DNA from: Liolophura sinensis
Taxonomy: Eukaryota > Mollusca > Polyplacophora > Chitonida > Chitonidae
Assembly (NCBI RefSeq): GCF_032854445.1
Contig: NC_088301.1
Location: forward strand, 26,956,402 to 27,020,401
Length of the DNA stretch: 64,000 nt
Reading direction: 5' to 3'
The translations under genes were made by a program, and so were the position numbers. Below are positions 29,901 through 44,900 of this stretch, piece after piece. Under the pieces are notes generated by a model, which did not search any database, was not told where the DNA came from, and saw only the letters and a program-made list of their open reading frames with translations. Positions within the stretch are counted from its first letter, which is position 1. The number at the start of each line of letters is the position of its first letter.

Positions 29901-32900
29901 TTGAATGCTCCGTTATCCTTTTAGCCCAGTTTTAGGGCGAACAAGATGCATTCTTGATTTAGTATGTAACGTTTCTGTAGATTAGCCTCATCAGAGATAT
30001 TTTCATGCTTTTTTTTTTTCTCCCCACAGGACATTTTCAGGGACCAGAGCAGAGGCAGCTGACCCTCTCCAGGCTGCGGGAGTTTACAAAAACATCGTCC
30101 TGGCTGTGGAGAATGCTCGGGAAGCTGCTAACAAAGCAGTAGAGGAGTCTGAACATAGCCTTTCCATGGTAACACAAATTTAAAATTTATTGTGTTATAA
30201 ATGTTGTTAAAATATTTCCTTTCCTGCCTAAATTCTAATTGAATTCTATTATTTCATAATATGTCATATTACTTAAGTTTTAAACAATACCATATATTGG
30301 TATTGAAGATATTGCAATCGCACAAAATTTCATAACTTTGTCGACATCTTTTTTTTTTTCAAAACTCAAATACTCATTTCCATGTTTTGACTGTATCACT
30401 ATGTTCTCACACATGGTCAGCTACCAAAAAGGCTCACTAAGGTATTGTCTATTAAACACAGAGTGTGTTGGCATTATGAAACGTTGAACTTGCTCTGCCG
30501 GTGGGAATCTATGGGACACATGGGAAAAATATCATTAGTGACTTAACAAGTGGTCAGTGGTTTATTCCAGGCACTCTGGTTTCCTGTATCCATGACATTG
30601 ACAGTCATTACATTAAGTAATACTTACGAACTCAGTGTTCAATACAAGTCACTCAATCACTCGTGTAATCTGTGCACTTCAGAACATGCTGGAACAGAAG
30701 AGTTTGAAATAAAAAAATTGTCATTTCCAAAACAAAGGTAAAATTGTTTATTTAAGTTAAGATTGTTTTTTTAAACAGGCAAAGAACAAGAGTTTACAAA
30801 GAGAGGTGGAGGAATCAGTGAGACGAAGTGAAGAGTTGACAGAAGAGGAAAGAGAAATTGTGAAAGGAATATCAGGTTAAACAAGGATATGGGCATGATC
30901 TCTTAACATTTCCAAAGTTCCACTTTGTTACATTACAGCACAGTAAATGTGCTGCAGTACTTGTTAACTACATATTTTTTGTTTTACTAGCATGACTATA
31001 TTTATTTATTTATTTCATTGGTGTTTTATGCTGTACTCAAGAATATTTCACTCATAACGGCGGCCAGCATTATGGTGGGTGGAAACCGGGAAAACGGGAA
31101 ACCCACAACCATCCGCAGTTTATATAGAAACAGTGACACCTTTGTACAGAAAAGAACAAAGGTGTAAGTGTCTTGGGTCAGACTTTTGTAGACGGGGAGC
31201 TTTCCTCGTTATGTCACTTTTGAGATGTATATGTCATTTTAAAAATACTATTTGTTTGCTTTTCTTTCTATCATTGTCATTCTACTAGGCTGTCAGCTTG
31301 AAAATATTTTTCTGTGACTGTTGCAACTTTGTTTTACTGTTTGTAATAGTAAACTAAGATGTTTTGTGTGATCTCACATGAAGTTTGGTGGAGACCCGTC
31401 GCTGTCCACCAATAAGACTTCTGTAACACTTGAGAAAGTTCATCAGGAGGGCTTGTGGCACTTTCAACCATCCATAAATCTAGCTGCCATCGTAGTGGTG
31501 AAAAACTTCTTGAATCTGTTGTTATACAACAATCAAATAAGTAAATAAATTTAAAGGTGCATTTGTTATGTACATGTTTTAGGATGAGGCTGAAATTTCG
31601 CCTTGACTAGTTGAATACTTCAGAGAGCAGTTTAAGAAATGATCATTTGTGTGTTTATCCCAGGCCTGCAGGATCGCCTGGGGGACGTAACTGAGGACCT
31701 GGTTCCGGTGGGGAGGCAGCTGAACTCATCGGAGGAGGAGATGAGGCTGATAGAGGGACAGAAGGACAAGCTGGGACAAGGTGAGTTGGCTGTGAAACTC
31801 TCACGTTTATCATCTCCATTCATGGCATGCTGTATATTTGGCTTTACTATTATACTACTTGTGTCAACCATTAGAGCAGAAATCTGGTGAAAATTTACAG
31901 TTATATGATGTGCTGGTTTTTTACATCAAAATTATGTACAAACGGCTTCACGTTTAAAAGTTTGAAAAATTACAAATGACATAATTTTGGCCATCAAAAC
32001 CAAGTCTGATAGCATTGCACATCTGTTATTCACTCAGCCATGTATATCTTGTTTGTGTCTTAGGTTTTCCCGAGAAGGTTAAGGAATTAGATGAGCGAAT
32101 CTTGGCTGTGATACAATCAGCAAACTTCACCGCCATCAGAGCTGACGCTAAAGCCGCTAAGGTTTACCAGGAGCTCATCCCATTCCTGTTAACAGTGCAT
32201 CCTAAAACTGTCCTTGAGAAGCTGGGCTATATCAACCAAACAGGTAAGGTTATGCATATTTCACACAGCACTGAAGAATATTTCATAAATATGATAGTTT
32301 GTTGGTGGAGGATAACTGGACATGGTTTTTGTCCTACATACCTGTGCCCAATATATATACCCCTCAGTGAAGTTAATGGGGCGAGGGGTATACTGGTATG
32401 TATACCTTGTATGTCTGTTTGTCCATGCAACTCCTCCCAAATTTAAACTTAGCATACATTGCGTATCATCTGATTTATTTATTTATCTGACTGGTGTTTT
32501 ACACCGTACTCAAGAATATTTCACTTATACGACGGCGGCCAGCATTATGGTGGGTGGAAATCGGGCGCATCCCGGGGGAAACCCATGACCATCCGCAGGT
32601 TGCTGACAGACCGTCCCATGTACGGCCAGAGAGGAAGCCAGCATGAGCTGGACTTGAACTCACAGCGACCGCATTGGTGAGAGACTCCTGGGTCATTACG
32701 CTGCGCTAGCGCGCTAACCAATTGAACCACGGAGGCCCCTTCGTATCATCTGACTTTCGCATCTTTAAAGTGCTTCTTCAGTCCTAAGAGAAAGCAGGCA
32801 GAAGTAGAAAAAAGTGTATGACGAATACCTTATAGGACAGAGCTAACACCACGGTTCAGAAATGTTTACAATGAATAACACCGTCTAGCGCCAGTAAGTG

Positions 32901-35900
32901 TAAGAGTCCTCAAGAACAAAATCTTCGGGAGTTTGAGTAAAATTCATTCCTTATGTGACGATGAATCAGACAGATATGACATCGAGTATGGCATTCATGC
33001 CGGAGTGACATCATGCGTGTTTGAAAGTGTGACATCATTTGACGCTAGTACGTCAGCGATGGGCGACGCCAAGTGTTCTTGCATGATGTCACACCAGGCA
33101 AACTTTGAAGCTTTTGTTTCCATATTATCCTCCAAAACTAACAACAGCGGTTTTACTACAATGCAATTTTTTTATAGTTTATAAAACCAATTCAGATTAT
33201 CTCCATCCTTATCATTTTACCCTGCTTTTAAGTCATACAGGTCTTAACACTGGAGTAGCTCTTTAAGTTTGATGGCCAGTGGCCATTAATTATTGTCATA
33301 ATTACCACCATGTAGGACACCATGTAGGTGTATAATAGCACTTTTCCATGTATTCAGATTTTGTCCAGGCAACACTTTCTACAGTTCTGAACCTATCTTC
33401 ATGAAACTTAGCATACATCTTCCCTATCATCTACCTGCCTGGATAGCACAGTTGGTAGAGCATACACTTCGGTAGATCCAGGATCAATCCTGGGTCGAGT
33501 CACACCTAAGACTTTCAAAGAGGAAGCTGTAACTTCCTCGCTTGGTGTACAGCATAAAGGGGATAGTGCAACGACTGGTTGACCCCGTATAAGCATTATG
33601 GCTCGAGCAGGGCAGCTTACTTGCCTTCAGTAAGTCGTCTCAGTGAAGCATCACTAGATAAAAGAGCGGTGGATATCCGTCCTGCAACAAGGAGGCCCAT
33701 TACATACATCATAAGGATTCCAGTTATAAGTTACATGACTGAAAAATTGTCAAGTACGACATTTAACCCCAAGCACTCACTCACTCACTCACTCCCTATC
33801 ATCTAAACTTGTGCATACATAAGTTAAGTACACTTGGGCAATTGTTTTCATAATTACTCCCGTTTAGATACTTAGTGCAGTAATGGATTTTCACATACAC
33901 TGTGAGGAGTTCTGCCACCTCACACCTCTGGCACTTATTGTTCAAGAAAAAATAACAGGCTCAATGTTTGGTGGGATGTCTCGCATGTGAATGGTGTCTT
34001 CAGCAATATTGCATGTCAAGTAGCGCCACAAATATCCCAGCATTATTCGGATGTTCAACCAGGAGATACCAATGGGAAACCATATTTACTCTTTCCGTGT
34101 TCTCACTTGATAACCATAGAAATGCACATTTGTTAATTTGTATAATTTCAGTGGAGAGTTCCCATGACCATATCCTGAGGATAGAAAACCTGACCAACTG
34201 GCTGAACACGAAACTGGACAACATCACCAGACTGAAATCAAACCTGTCTAATAAAATACTGGCCCTGAAGGACAAGATCAAACTGGCAAGGGCAGAAGCA
34301 AATAATGTAAGCAGAAGAAATTTTAATTAATTGTGCAGACTTGAAACATGTGAGAAAATGTTTTACCAAGCCACAAAATCTTAAACAGTTTTATTTTGTC
34401 TTGAAAATTGTTATTTTAAGTTAACATGAACATTTTGTGTAAGACCGTGGCACAGGAAATTTGCATGCTAGGTTCATCTTGTTGATCTATTGTCTATCTT
34501 TGTGTTCAAAGAACATAAATACTGTAATTCCTAAACAATATTTCTTAAGACAGTATTAATTTAGGTGCAGTTTGAAAAAATAATTCATTTTTTCAAGAAG
34601 GCCTAACAAAAATATGTTGATCAGATATGGTCACATATCTACTTCACAGAAATGATAAAATCACTTGTCCAGATCAGAAAGCATTCCTTTGATATGCCAA
34701 TGTTATGTTTGTAATCAAATTTGTGGAATATTTAGGGTTTAGACATTACGGTTTTATTATCCATTCACACACTTGACAAGGTCAGTATTAAACATTTTTA
34801 GTGGTGCTATCATTCAACTTTTATATGATATTCTGACAAAACTGAGAAGAAAGCAGTGAGATATTCATTATGTACAATGTTATGTATCTCTTTGTCTTGT
34901 AGAGTGTTATGTATCTCTTTGTCTTGTAGAGTGTTATGTATATCTCTGTCTTGTAGAGTGTTATATATCTCTTTGTCTTGTAGAGTGTTATGTATCTCTT
35001 TGTCTTGTAGAGTGTTATGTATCTCTTTGTCTTGTAGAGTGTTATGTATCTCTTTGTCTTGCCAGGTTAAAGCCTCTTTGTCAGCATCAGGGAGCTGTGT
35101 GAGGTCATACCGGGCCCCAGATCATGCTGGGACCACCAATACCATCTCCTTCAACTTCCACACCAACAGTACAGGGCAGGACATGCTGCTACTCCTGGTA
35201 CAGAACTCTCCCAATGTAAGTAGCTCACATCCAAACTATTGCTCTTTTACTGCGAGTGATATTATGACTGTACATGGTATTGTCTTCGTCTGTAATTTAT
35301 TCCGCCATAAAACTGTATCTACAGAACTGTTTTCACATTTATAAAACTTTTCACCTTTTCCTCCTACCATCAGAGCAGAAGCCTATTAAGTGCAAGTTAC
35401 ATTGCTTCAGATTATATATGCCTGTCAATCACTCTGCCATGCTGGGCAAATCTTAAGGTTCTGAAACTCTTGTAATACTCCAAGCTACCTCAAAGGTTCG
35501 AATATATGTTTGCTTTACTCTTCCCTTTTAAACAAGATCTTGACTGAACCCATTTTAATGTCTGTCAGTTGGTCAGACAACTATTTTCTCGGCTAGTTAC
35601 ATATACAATTTGTTCACAGGAGTATCTGGCCGTGGAGCTTAAGAACGGCAAGGTTCAATTCAGCTGGAATGTTGGGGGAGGTCCAGGCAGAGTTATCCAC
35701 CCTGAGCCCTTGGAGGACACGACTGGAGGCAGCTCTTCGTCAGAGAGATGGTACCATGTAGAGGTCATAAGGTGAACAAGTTGAATTGAATACTACTGTA
35801 GCAAAGTGCTCGGGTTCACATAACCAGGAAGACCTTGATAGTTTTATGAAGTGATATTGTCAGTCATCCAAATGAGACACCATGCAGGGAAAACTACCTG

Positions 35901-38900
35901 TCACAATGTGTGCAACAAATTCAGACTATTTTTGTTTAACACTTCCTTTTATTATCTTATATATGTTCCAAGTTTCAAAATGTTTAGACTCCGGATAAAA
36001 GTATGTAAAAGCATCAACTATTTGTGATGAGTGTAAGTGGGAGAAATAACCAAGTGTGTAAAGGCATTAACTATTTGTGATAAGTGTAAATGAGAGAAAT
36101 AACCAAGTATGTAAAGGCATTTACTATTTGTGATGAGTGTAAGTGAGAGAAATAACCAAGTATGTAAAGGCATTAACTTTTTGTGATAAGTGTAAGTGAG
36201 AGAAATAACAAAGTATGTAAAGGCATTAACTATTTGTGATGAGTGTAACTGAGAGAAATAACCAAGTATGTAAAGGCATTAACTATTTGTGATAAGTGTA
36301 AGTGAGAGAAATAACCAAGTATTTAAAGGCATTTACTATTTGTGATGAGTGTAAATGAGAGAAATAACCAAGTATGTAAAGGCATTAACTATTTGTGATA
36401 AGTGTAAGTGAGAGACATAACAAAGTATGTAAAGGCATTAACTATTTGTGATAAGTGTAAATGAGAGAAATAACCAAGTATGTAAAGGCATTAACTATTT
36501 GTGATGAGTGTAAGTGAGAGAATTAACCAGGTTAAGTTAAACTGATTTCATCACATTCATTAAAATCTCCTCTCCCTTCCGGCCTTCATGGTGGAGTGTT
36601 TAGCATGCTAGTGCGGTAGAATGGCTCTGAAGCCTCTAACCAATGTGGTTGATGTAAGTTTAATTCCAGCTCATGCTGACTTTCTCATCATTTGCACATG
36701 GGAAGATCTTGCAGCAACTTGTGGATGGTCATGGGATTCCCATAACATAATTGAAATATTCCTCAGTATGGTGGAATCACCAAACCAGTAAATAAATAAA
36801 TAAATCCTATCCCTTTCTAAAATATTCATCAGAATTTATAAATTGTATATTTTGTAAGTTTCCAAATTCCAAGTATTTTCTTGAATGTGTAGTGTTCAGG
36901 ACAAACTCCTTTATTTCTTCAAATTTCTTGTTGCAGGATTGGGCGCTTAGCTTTGCTCAAAGTCAAAGCACTGTTTGGTCTTCAAATTCTTTCAGAGGAT
37001 GTGGAGTTGTCAGGTACCTCACCCCCAGGCTTCTCTCTCCTTACCTTTGGTAACTCCTCTCAGCTGTATGTGGCTGGTGTACCTGCTGATTACCAGGTGA
37101 GACTCTATCAGTAAAATATCAGTATATGTGGTTTAGCTGTTCTGTCAGAGGATGTGGAGTTGTGAGGTACCTCACCCCCAGGCTTCTCTCGCCTTACCTT
37201 TGGTAACTCTTCTTAGCTGTATGTGGCTGGTGTACCTGCTGATTACCAAGTGAGATACTGTAAATAATTAGTGCGCGTTGTTTAGCAGTTCTGTCAGAGA
37301 ATGTGGCAGTACTCCCGTGAGCCAAGCACTGGTCAGCATTGTATCAGTTTACTGCAACTGGATAGCATGTCATGTGTGAATTCTGTGGCATGTCATACCA
37401 GTGTTTTATTTATATATTTGAGTGCTGTTTTATGCCGTGCTCAAGAATATTTCACCTATATGCCGACAGCTGACATTATTGTGGGAGGAAAGTGGGTCAT
37501 CCGTAGGTTGCTGGCAGACTTTCCCATGTACAACGATAGAGGAAGACCTGTTCAAGTGAGACAAGTAGAATACATATATCATCATGTATAATGAGGTAGA
37601 AATGAAACCAGTAGCAATGATAAATGTTGTCCACTTGCAGACACCACAAGGTGTATCCAGTCAGAACTTTACAGGATGTATAGGTGATGTGTTCTTCAAC
37701 CATCAGAGGATTGGCCTGTTCAACTTCAGAACATCCTCAGAGTTCTGCTCAGCTTGTCTCCAGGCGTAAGTATTTATTGTCAAGGGCAGACTGAGGCCAA
37801 ATTCGTAACGTGATGCCATTCAGTCTTTATGTTGCTGTAGGCGTTTGTGCCACACCCATTGTTGGATAAAGAATTTTCGACTTTCCTCTGCGTCTATTGT
37901 TCTAGGGGCCTCTTGTTTTCTCTTACATGACATCTGCTGAAGGCCACTTGTCTTGTGCCAGTTCACCCGACAAGGTAGACTACAGACACTTTGGTTTCCT
38001 TTACCCATAAAATTGATTACCTGAATTTAAATGAAAAATTCTTGAATATAACATTAAATAACAATTAAATAAATGAAATCAGCATGAGGTGATGCAGACC
38101 TGCTGCAGGTAAATTCTGCAAATATTGCAATAAATTCTGTTGCAATGGCTATGTTTTACTGTATTCTGATATATCTTTTTGAAAACTCAGAAGGTGTGTA
38201 AATTATAAGGATAACATAAAATATGAATTCATTTTTGCTGCTAGATCTGTACTACAAGGTTGTCATAGTTGTCTCCCCTTGTTGCAGGCCCTCAGTCTCT
38301 CCACCTGTCTCGGGAGTGTACCAATTTGATGGAGCGGGTTACGCTGCACTGCCAGGGTTCGAGCCCTACAGTAGCACTCGCTATGTGATCTCGCTGGAGT
38401 TTAGAACAGTGTGGGAAAATGCCCTTCTCTTCCTGTCTGCTAACCCTGACTCGGTAGGAAAATGCAGTGTAGTGGGATACAAAATTCCTGTCAGGTTTTT
38501 TTTGATAACGGGATACCAGCAGAATTCTGAAGTTGGACATATTAAGACAATTTAGTGACACTGAATGTTTCACTGCAGCATCAACAGTGTGACATCACAG
38601 TGAGTTTGACCAGATGTATTGTAAATTGAAAGCATAGCATTCAACATGTTCAGTATCGTTCAACAAAAGACTTATGGTGTGGAATTTCCTATTCATGGCG
38701 GCATCATCTTTTGGGAAAGGAAAATGTTCCAGTACCTCATTTTGTCAAGATTTCAGGCTCTGCATTTAGACCATTTCTGTGACAATATTCCAGCATTTTC
38801 AGGTTGTGAAACTGTCGTACAAAAAAAAAACACCAAGAAGTAGTCCAAACAATATTTTCCAAACAGTATTTTAATGCATTAAGTTGCACCTTTGTATCTT

Positions 38901-41900
38901 TACACAGTCATTTTAATGTAGAACTGGAAACCTACACTAAAACTCTTTGAATTTGTATATTAGTAAGAAAAAAGCATTGCCTGTATATCTCTGTATAAAG
39001 TGAAGGTATGGAATGAATTTAGCATTGAGATATCCTTCAATGAAAATAACTGAACCCATTGTACATTGTAGAATGCATTGTTTATGACCTTCTTGTTGTT
39101 AACTGTATTCAAGGGAGACTACTTGTCCCTGGAGCTGCGTGATGGACGGCTGATGTTCCAGTTCTACTTGGGTGGGAACAGCCTGGGCATCCTTACCAGT
39201 AAGAGGCAGTACAACATCAACAGCTGGGTCAGCGTGACGGCTGGGCGACAAAACCTCAGAGGTACGGTTAATACCGAAGGGTCTATGGGTCAAGCAGGGG
39301 AAAGAATTCATGTTGGTGAAGATGACGAGAGTAGCTGATGAATCATTATTAGGGCATTATGTTTGAGAATGAGGTTAGTAGGGTGAGTATGTATGCTGTC
39401 AGTGTCTACCGAGCAGTACAATGGATATAGGGAGAGTATGTATGCTGTCAGTGTCTACCGAGCAGTACAGTGGATATAGGGTGAGTATGTATGCTGTCAC
39501 TGTCTACCGAGCAGTACAGTGGATATAGGGTGAGTATGTATGCTGTCACTGTCTACCGAGCAGTACAGTGGATATAGGGTGAGTATGTATGCTGTCACTG
39601 TCTACCAAGTAGTATAGTGGATATAGGGTGAGTATGTATGCTGTCACTGTCTACCAAGCAGTACAGTGGATATAGGGTGAGTATGTATGCTGTCACTGTC
39701 TACCAAGTAGTATAGTGGATATAGGGTGAGTATGTATGCTGTCACTGGCTACCAAGCAGTACGGTGGATATAGGGTGAGCATGTATGCTGTCATTGTCTA
39801 CCAAGGAGTACAGTGGATATAGAGTGAGTATGTATGCTGTCACTGTCTACCGAGTAGTACAGTGGATATAGGGTGAGTATGTATGCTGTCACTGTCTACC
39901 AAGCAGTACAGTGGATATAGGGTGAGTATGTATGCTGTCACTGTCTACCAAGTAGTATAGTGGATATAGGGTGAGTATGTATGCTGTCACTGTCTACCAA
40001 GCAGTACAGTGGATATAGGGTGAGTATGTATGCTGTCACTGTCTACCAAGTAGTATAGTGGATATAGGGTGAGTATGTATGCTGTCACTGTCTACCGAGC
40101 AGTATAGTGGATATATGGTGAATATGCATGCTGTCACTGTCTACCGAGCAGTATAGTGGATATAGGGTGAGTATGTATGCTGTCACTGTCTACCAAGCAG
40201 TACAGTGGATATAGGGTGAGTATGTATGCTGTCACTGTCTACCAAGCAGTACAGTGGATATAGGGTGAGTATGTATGCTGTCACTCTGCCAAGCAGTACA
40301 GTGGATATAGGGTGAGTATGTATGCTGTCACTGTCTACCAAGTAGTATAGTGGATATAGGGTGAGTATGTATGCTGTCACTGTCTACCAATCAGTATAGT
40401 GGATATAGGGTGAGTATGTATGCTGTCACTGTCTACCAAGCAGTGCAGTGGATATAGACCGAGGCTTCAATCCTCACCAATACTGTGAGTATGTATGCTG
40501 TCACTGTCTACCAAGCAGTATAGTGGATATAGGGTGAGTATGTATGCTGTCACTGTCTACCAAGCAGTACAGTGGATATAGGGTGAGTATGTATGCTGTC
40601 ATTGTCTACCAAGCAGTACAGTGGATATAGGGTGAGTATGTATTCTGTCACTGTCTACCAAGCAGTACAGTGGATATAGGGTGAGTATGTATGCTGTCAG
40701 TGTCTATCGAGCAGTACAGTGGATATAGGGTGAGTATGTATGCTGTCACTGTCTACCGAGCAGTACAGTGGATATAGGGTGAGTATGTATGCTGTCACTG
40801 TCTACCGAGCAGTACAGTGGATATAGGGTGAGTATGTATGCTGTCATTGTCTACCAAGTAGTATAGTGGATATAGGGTGAGTATGTATGCTGTCACTGTC
40901 TACCAAGCAGTACAGTGGATATAGGGTGAGTATGTATGCTGTCACTGTCTACAAAGTAGTATAGTGGATATAGGGTGAGTATGTATGCTGTCACTGTCTA
41001 CCAAGCAGTACAGTGGATATAGGGTGAGTATGTATGCTGTCACTGTCTACCGAGCAGTACAGTGGATATAGGGTGAGTATGTATGCTGTCACTGTCTACC
41101 AAGCAGTACAGTGGATATAGGGTGAGTATGTATGCTGTCACTCTGCCAAGCAGTACAGTGGATATAGGGTGAGTATGTATGCTGTCACTGTCTACCAAGT
41201 AGTATAGTGGATATAGGGTGAGTATGTATGCTGTCACTGTCTACCAATCAGTATAGTGAATATAGGGTGAGTATGTATGCTGTCACTGTCTACCAAGCAG
41301 TGCAGTGGATATAGACCGAGGCTTCAATCCTCACCAATACTGTGAGTATGTATGCTGTCACTGTCTACCAAGCAGTATAGTGGATATAGGGTGAGTATGT
41401 ATGCTGTCACTGTCTACCAAGCAGTACAGTGGATATAGGGTGAGTATGTATGCTGTCATTGTCTACCAAGCAGTACAGTGGATATAGGGTGAGTATGTAT
41501 TCTGTCACTGTCTACCAAGCAGTACAGTGGATATAGGGTGAGTATGTATGCTGTCAGTGTCTATCGAGCAGTACAGTGGATATAGGGTGAGTATGTATGC
41601 TGTCACTGTCTACCGAGCAGTACAGTGGATATAGGGTGAGTATGTATGCTGTCACTGTCTACCGAGCAGTACAGTGGATATAGGGTGAGTATGTATGCTG
41701 TCACTGTCTACCAAGTAGTATAGCGGATATAGGGTGAGTATGTATGCTGTCATTGTCTACCAAGCAGTACAGTGGATATAGGGTGAGTATGTATGCTGTC
41801 ACTGTCTACCAAGCAGTATAGTGGATATAGGGTGAGTATGTATGCTGTCACTGTCTACCAAGCAGTACAGTGGATATAGCGTGAGTATGTATGCTGTCAC

Positions 41901-44900
41901 TGTCTACCAAGTAGTATAGTGGATATAGGGTGAGTATGTATGCTGTCACTGTCTACCAAGCAGTGCAGTGGATATAGGGTGAGTATGTATGCTGTCACTG
42001 TCTACCAAGCAGTACAGTGGATATAGGGTGAGTATGTATTCTGTCACTGTCTACCAAGCAGTACAGTGGATATATGGTGAATATGCATGCTGTCACTGTC
42101 TACCGAGCAGTATAGTGGATATAGGGTGAGTATGTATGCTGTCACTGTCTACCAAGCAGTACAGTGGATATAGGGTGAGTATGTATTCTGTCACTGTCTA
42201 CCAAGCAGTACAGTGGATATAGGGTGAGTATGTATGCTGTCACTGTCTACCAAGTAGTATAGTGGATATAAGGTGAGTATGTATGCTGTCACTGTCTACC
42301 AAGCAGTACAGTGGATATAGGGTGAGTATGTATGCTGCCACTGTCTACCAAGTAGTATAGTGGATATAGGGTGAGTATGTATGCTGTCATTGTCTACCAA
42401 GCAGTACAGGAGATATAGACCGAGGCTTCATTCTTTCCAACTACTACCCACTGAACTTGGATCAGTCATGCTAAGGGGATCATATATGTCTGCTTTGACG
42501 TGCCAGCTCACTTGATGATGGCCGGGTTTGTCCATTTGTTACAGCTTGTATGGAGAGGTAGTCTTTTAGTTAGACCAATCTCATGTGCCTGTGCAAGACT
42601 ACTCATCTCAAAATCTGTCTGTGTTAATGTAACACAGCACTACTGTTTCCATCACCCATAAACCAGATCACTTCTATTCAAGTGAAACTTGAGTATGCCG
42701 TTAAAGCTACAATCCTATCAAATCAGATAACAGTCTCACATCTTGGAAAAGTTACTTCCCTTGGAATAGGGCTGGAGAATCTCTTTGACAAATCAACTGT
42801 CACAGCACACAATGTTAAGGTCCATGTATGAATTGCTATGAATAATCCATCACATCAGTCATCCAATCCATCATTTTATCAATCAGTGTGCACATTCTGT
42901 GATAATCCAGGGCTGTTGGAGGTCAGTGTGAAGAGTGACAGTAATAACTTTGAGACAATCAACGGACTAGCGCTGCCAGGAAACAAAGGTCTGGAGCTGA
43001 TGGATAGAACGCTGTACTTCGGGGGAATACCTGACAGCTTTTACCTGCCCAGGTAAGTACAAAGTTCGAAATTGCCATGGCTGTGGATCACTTATATTTA
43101 TTATGTACATAAATATATATTTATGTACTTTATCCATCTGGCAATATTGCCATTCCTGTTCTTTTGCTAATAGAACCACAGAAATGAACTATCTTATGCT
43201 AAAAATATAACAAATTTGTATATTTCACTTTTGTCCAACAAATCTCTGTAAGTTCCAGGATGTAGCTTTACAAATGTTAATATTAACCTCATATGATTAC
43301 ATTTGTTTCACTACTTCATATTTATTTTCAACAATATGGAATGTCACTAATGAAGATTAAAACAGGAAGTAAATATTTTAAGTGTATTTACTGTAATTTG
43401 TCAACATTTTGGCATGTTTGCAAGGCATTTATTGAAGCATATTCTGAAAGTATTGTTCTGTGTTGACTGATAAAAATATACTTTTTGTATAGCCCTGAAA
43501 TTGGCCAGTCCAATGACTATAGTTTTGTCCCCAATATCAAATAAAAAGGTGCATCAAAAGATTGCACTGAATGTTGCTTTTTCATATACGAATATGTTGA
43601 AGAATTAAGGTAGGTCTTCATCTTATTTACTGGTAGTTTTTAAAGTTTTTCAAAACTCTTTTTTCTCTTCCATATCATTGGTCCATATGTTATCTACATT
43701 TCAGAGCCCCATACATTTCACGCAAGAAGCGACAATTATCAAAGCGACAGATCGGGAGTGAGCGAAGTGCGATTGATGTAGAGACAAGTCCATTCCTGGG
43801 TTGTATGCAGAATGTTCAGATCGGATCCAGACAGCTGAACCCTGTGGACCTCCTTGATGGGGACAGTGTGGGTGTGACAGAGGGATGCAGAACTGTGGTG
43901 AGGGGCTTAGAACATATAAGCAGCGGTTACACTAACAGCGATTTGCCGGGTTAAAAAGGCCAGTTTTGGAACCAGCTTCGATCTGGTCGCCATGGCTGCT
44001 TATGTTTACATGTCAGTAGGTAGATCTAATGTTTGATTAGACTACAGGGGCTGCAGATTTGCACCTGTCCATCTGGAATTAAGGTGCATTTGAGCCATTT
44101 GCCTTTATAGAGATAAAAGGATGGACCAAACTGAATCGTTCTAATTTAGACCACCAAAACTTAGTGGATCAGATAATGCTGTTCTAAATGGAGCCGGCTT
44201 AGTTTAGGTCAGCTTTTTTTGCTAATATTAACATCCAAGCTGGCCAGAGTTGGCCTCAAGCCACCGATTTTTCCAAGCATAACTGCAGCTTTTGTATAAA
44301 AAAGAAAGAAGCGAATAGTCTGTTTTAATGAGCCACTAATATTGATATTCAATGTCTTTAATTAGATAAAAAATGTTATCAGTAAGAGTGAGACATCCAG
44401 AGAAGAAAATCAGGTTTAGTTGTGATTTAATCACTGAATATTGTATTTAAATGCAAACTGCTCGCGAGCTAGATTCACATGGATTTCATGCAGAACTGCT
44501 CAGTGTTCGTGTATTTTGTCATAACATGTTGTGAACAGTTTAACTGTATTCTTTTTTTCGTTCACGTCTGTAAAAGAATATTTTCATGAAATGTCAAACA
44601 CAAACTATAATATTAACTAATATATGACACAGCCATGAGATTTGTCCTCTTTTTGGACAAAAATATTTTTTATACAAAAAATGCCTCAGAAAAATGTTTA
44701 GAATTTAATTCAGAAATGCTAAAAATTACAAAACTATGGTTGTGCTGTGTAGAGTTTTGCACAGAGTGATGGTGTACTCAGACAACTCCAGGCTTTTACC
44801 ATCCACTTAGACTGTCATATAAATTGCTGAAAAAAGTCTTAGATATTGTACAGTGGGTAACTGATAAAACTCCTCCTGGCCTATGACAATTGGTCCAAAG

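Noticed and set aside
34856-35344. 162-codon open frame with repeated CISLSCRVL
   Set aside because: It is the 27-bp intronic repeat fused by chance to the true exon 40 frame; only 35066-35215 is coding.
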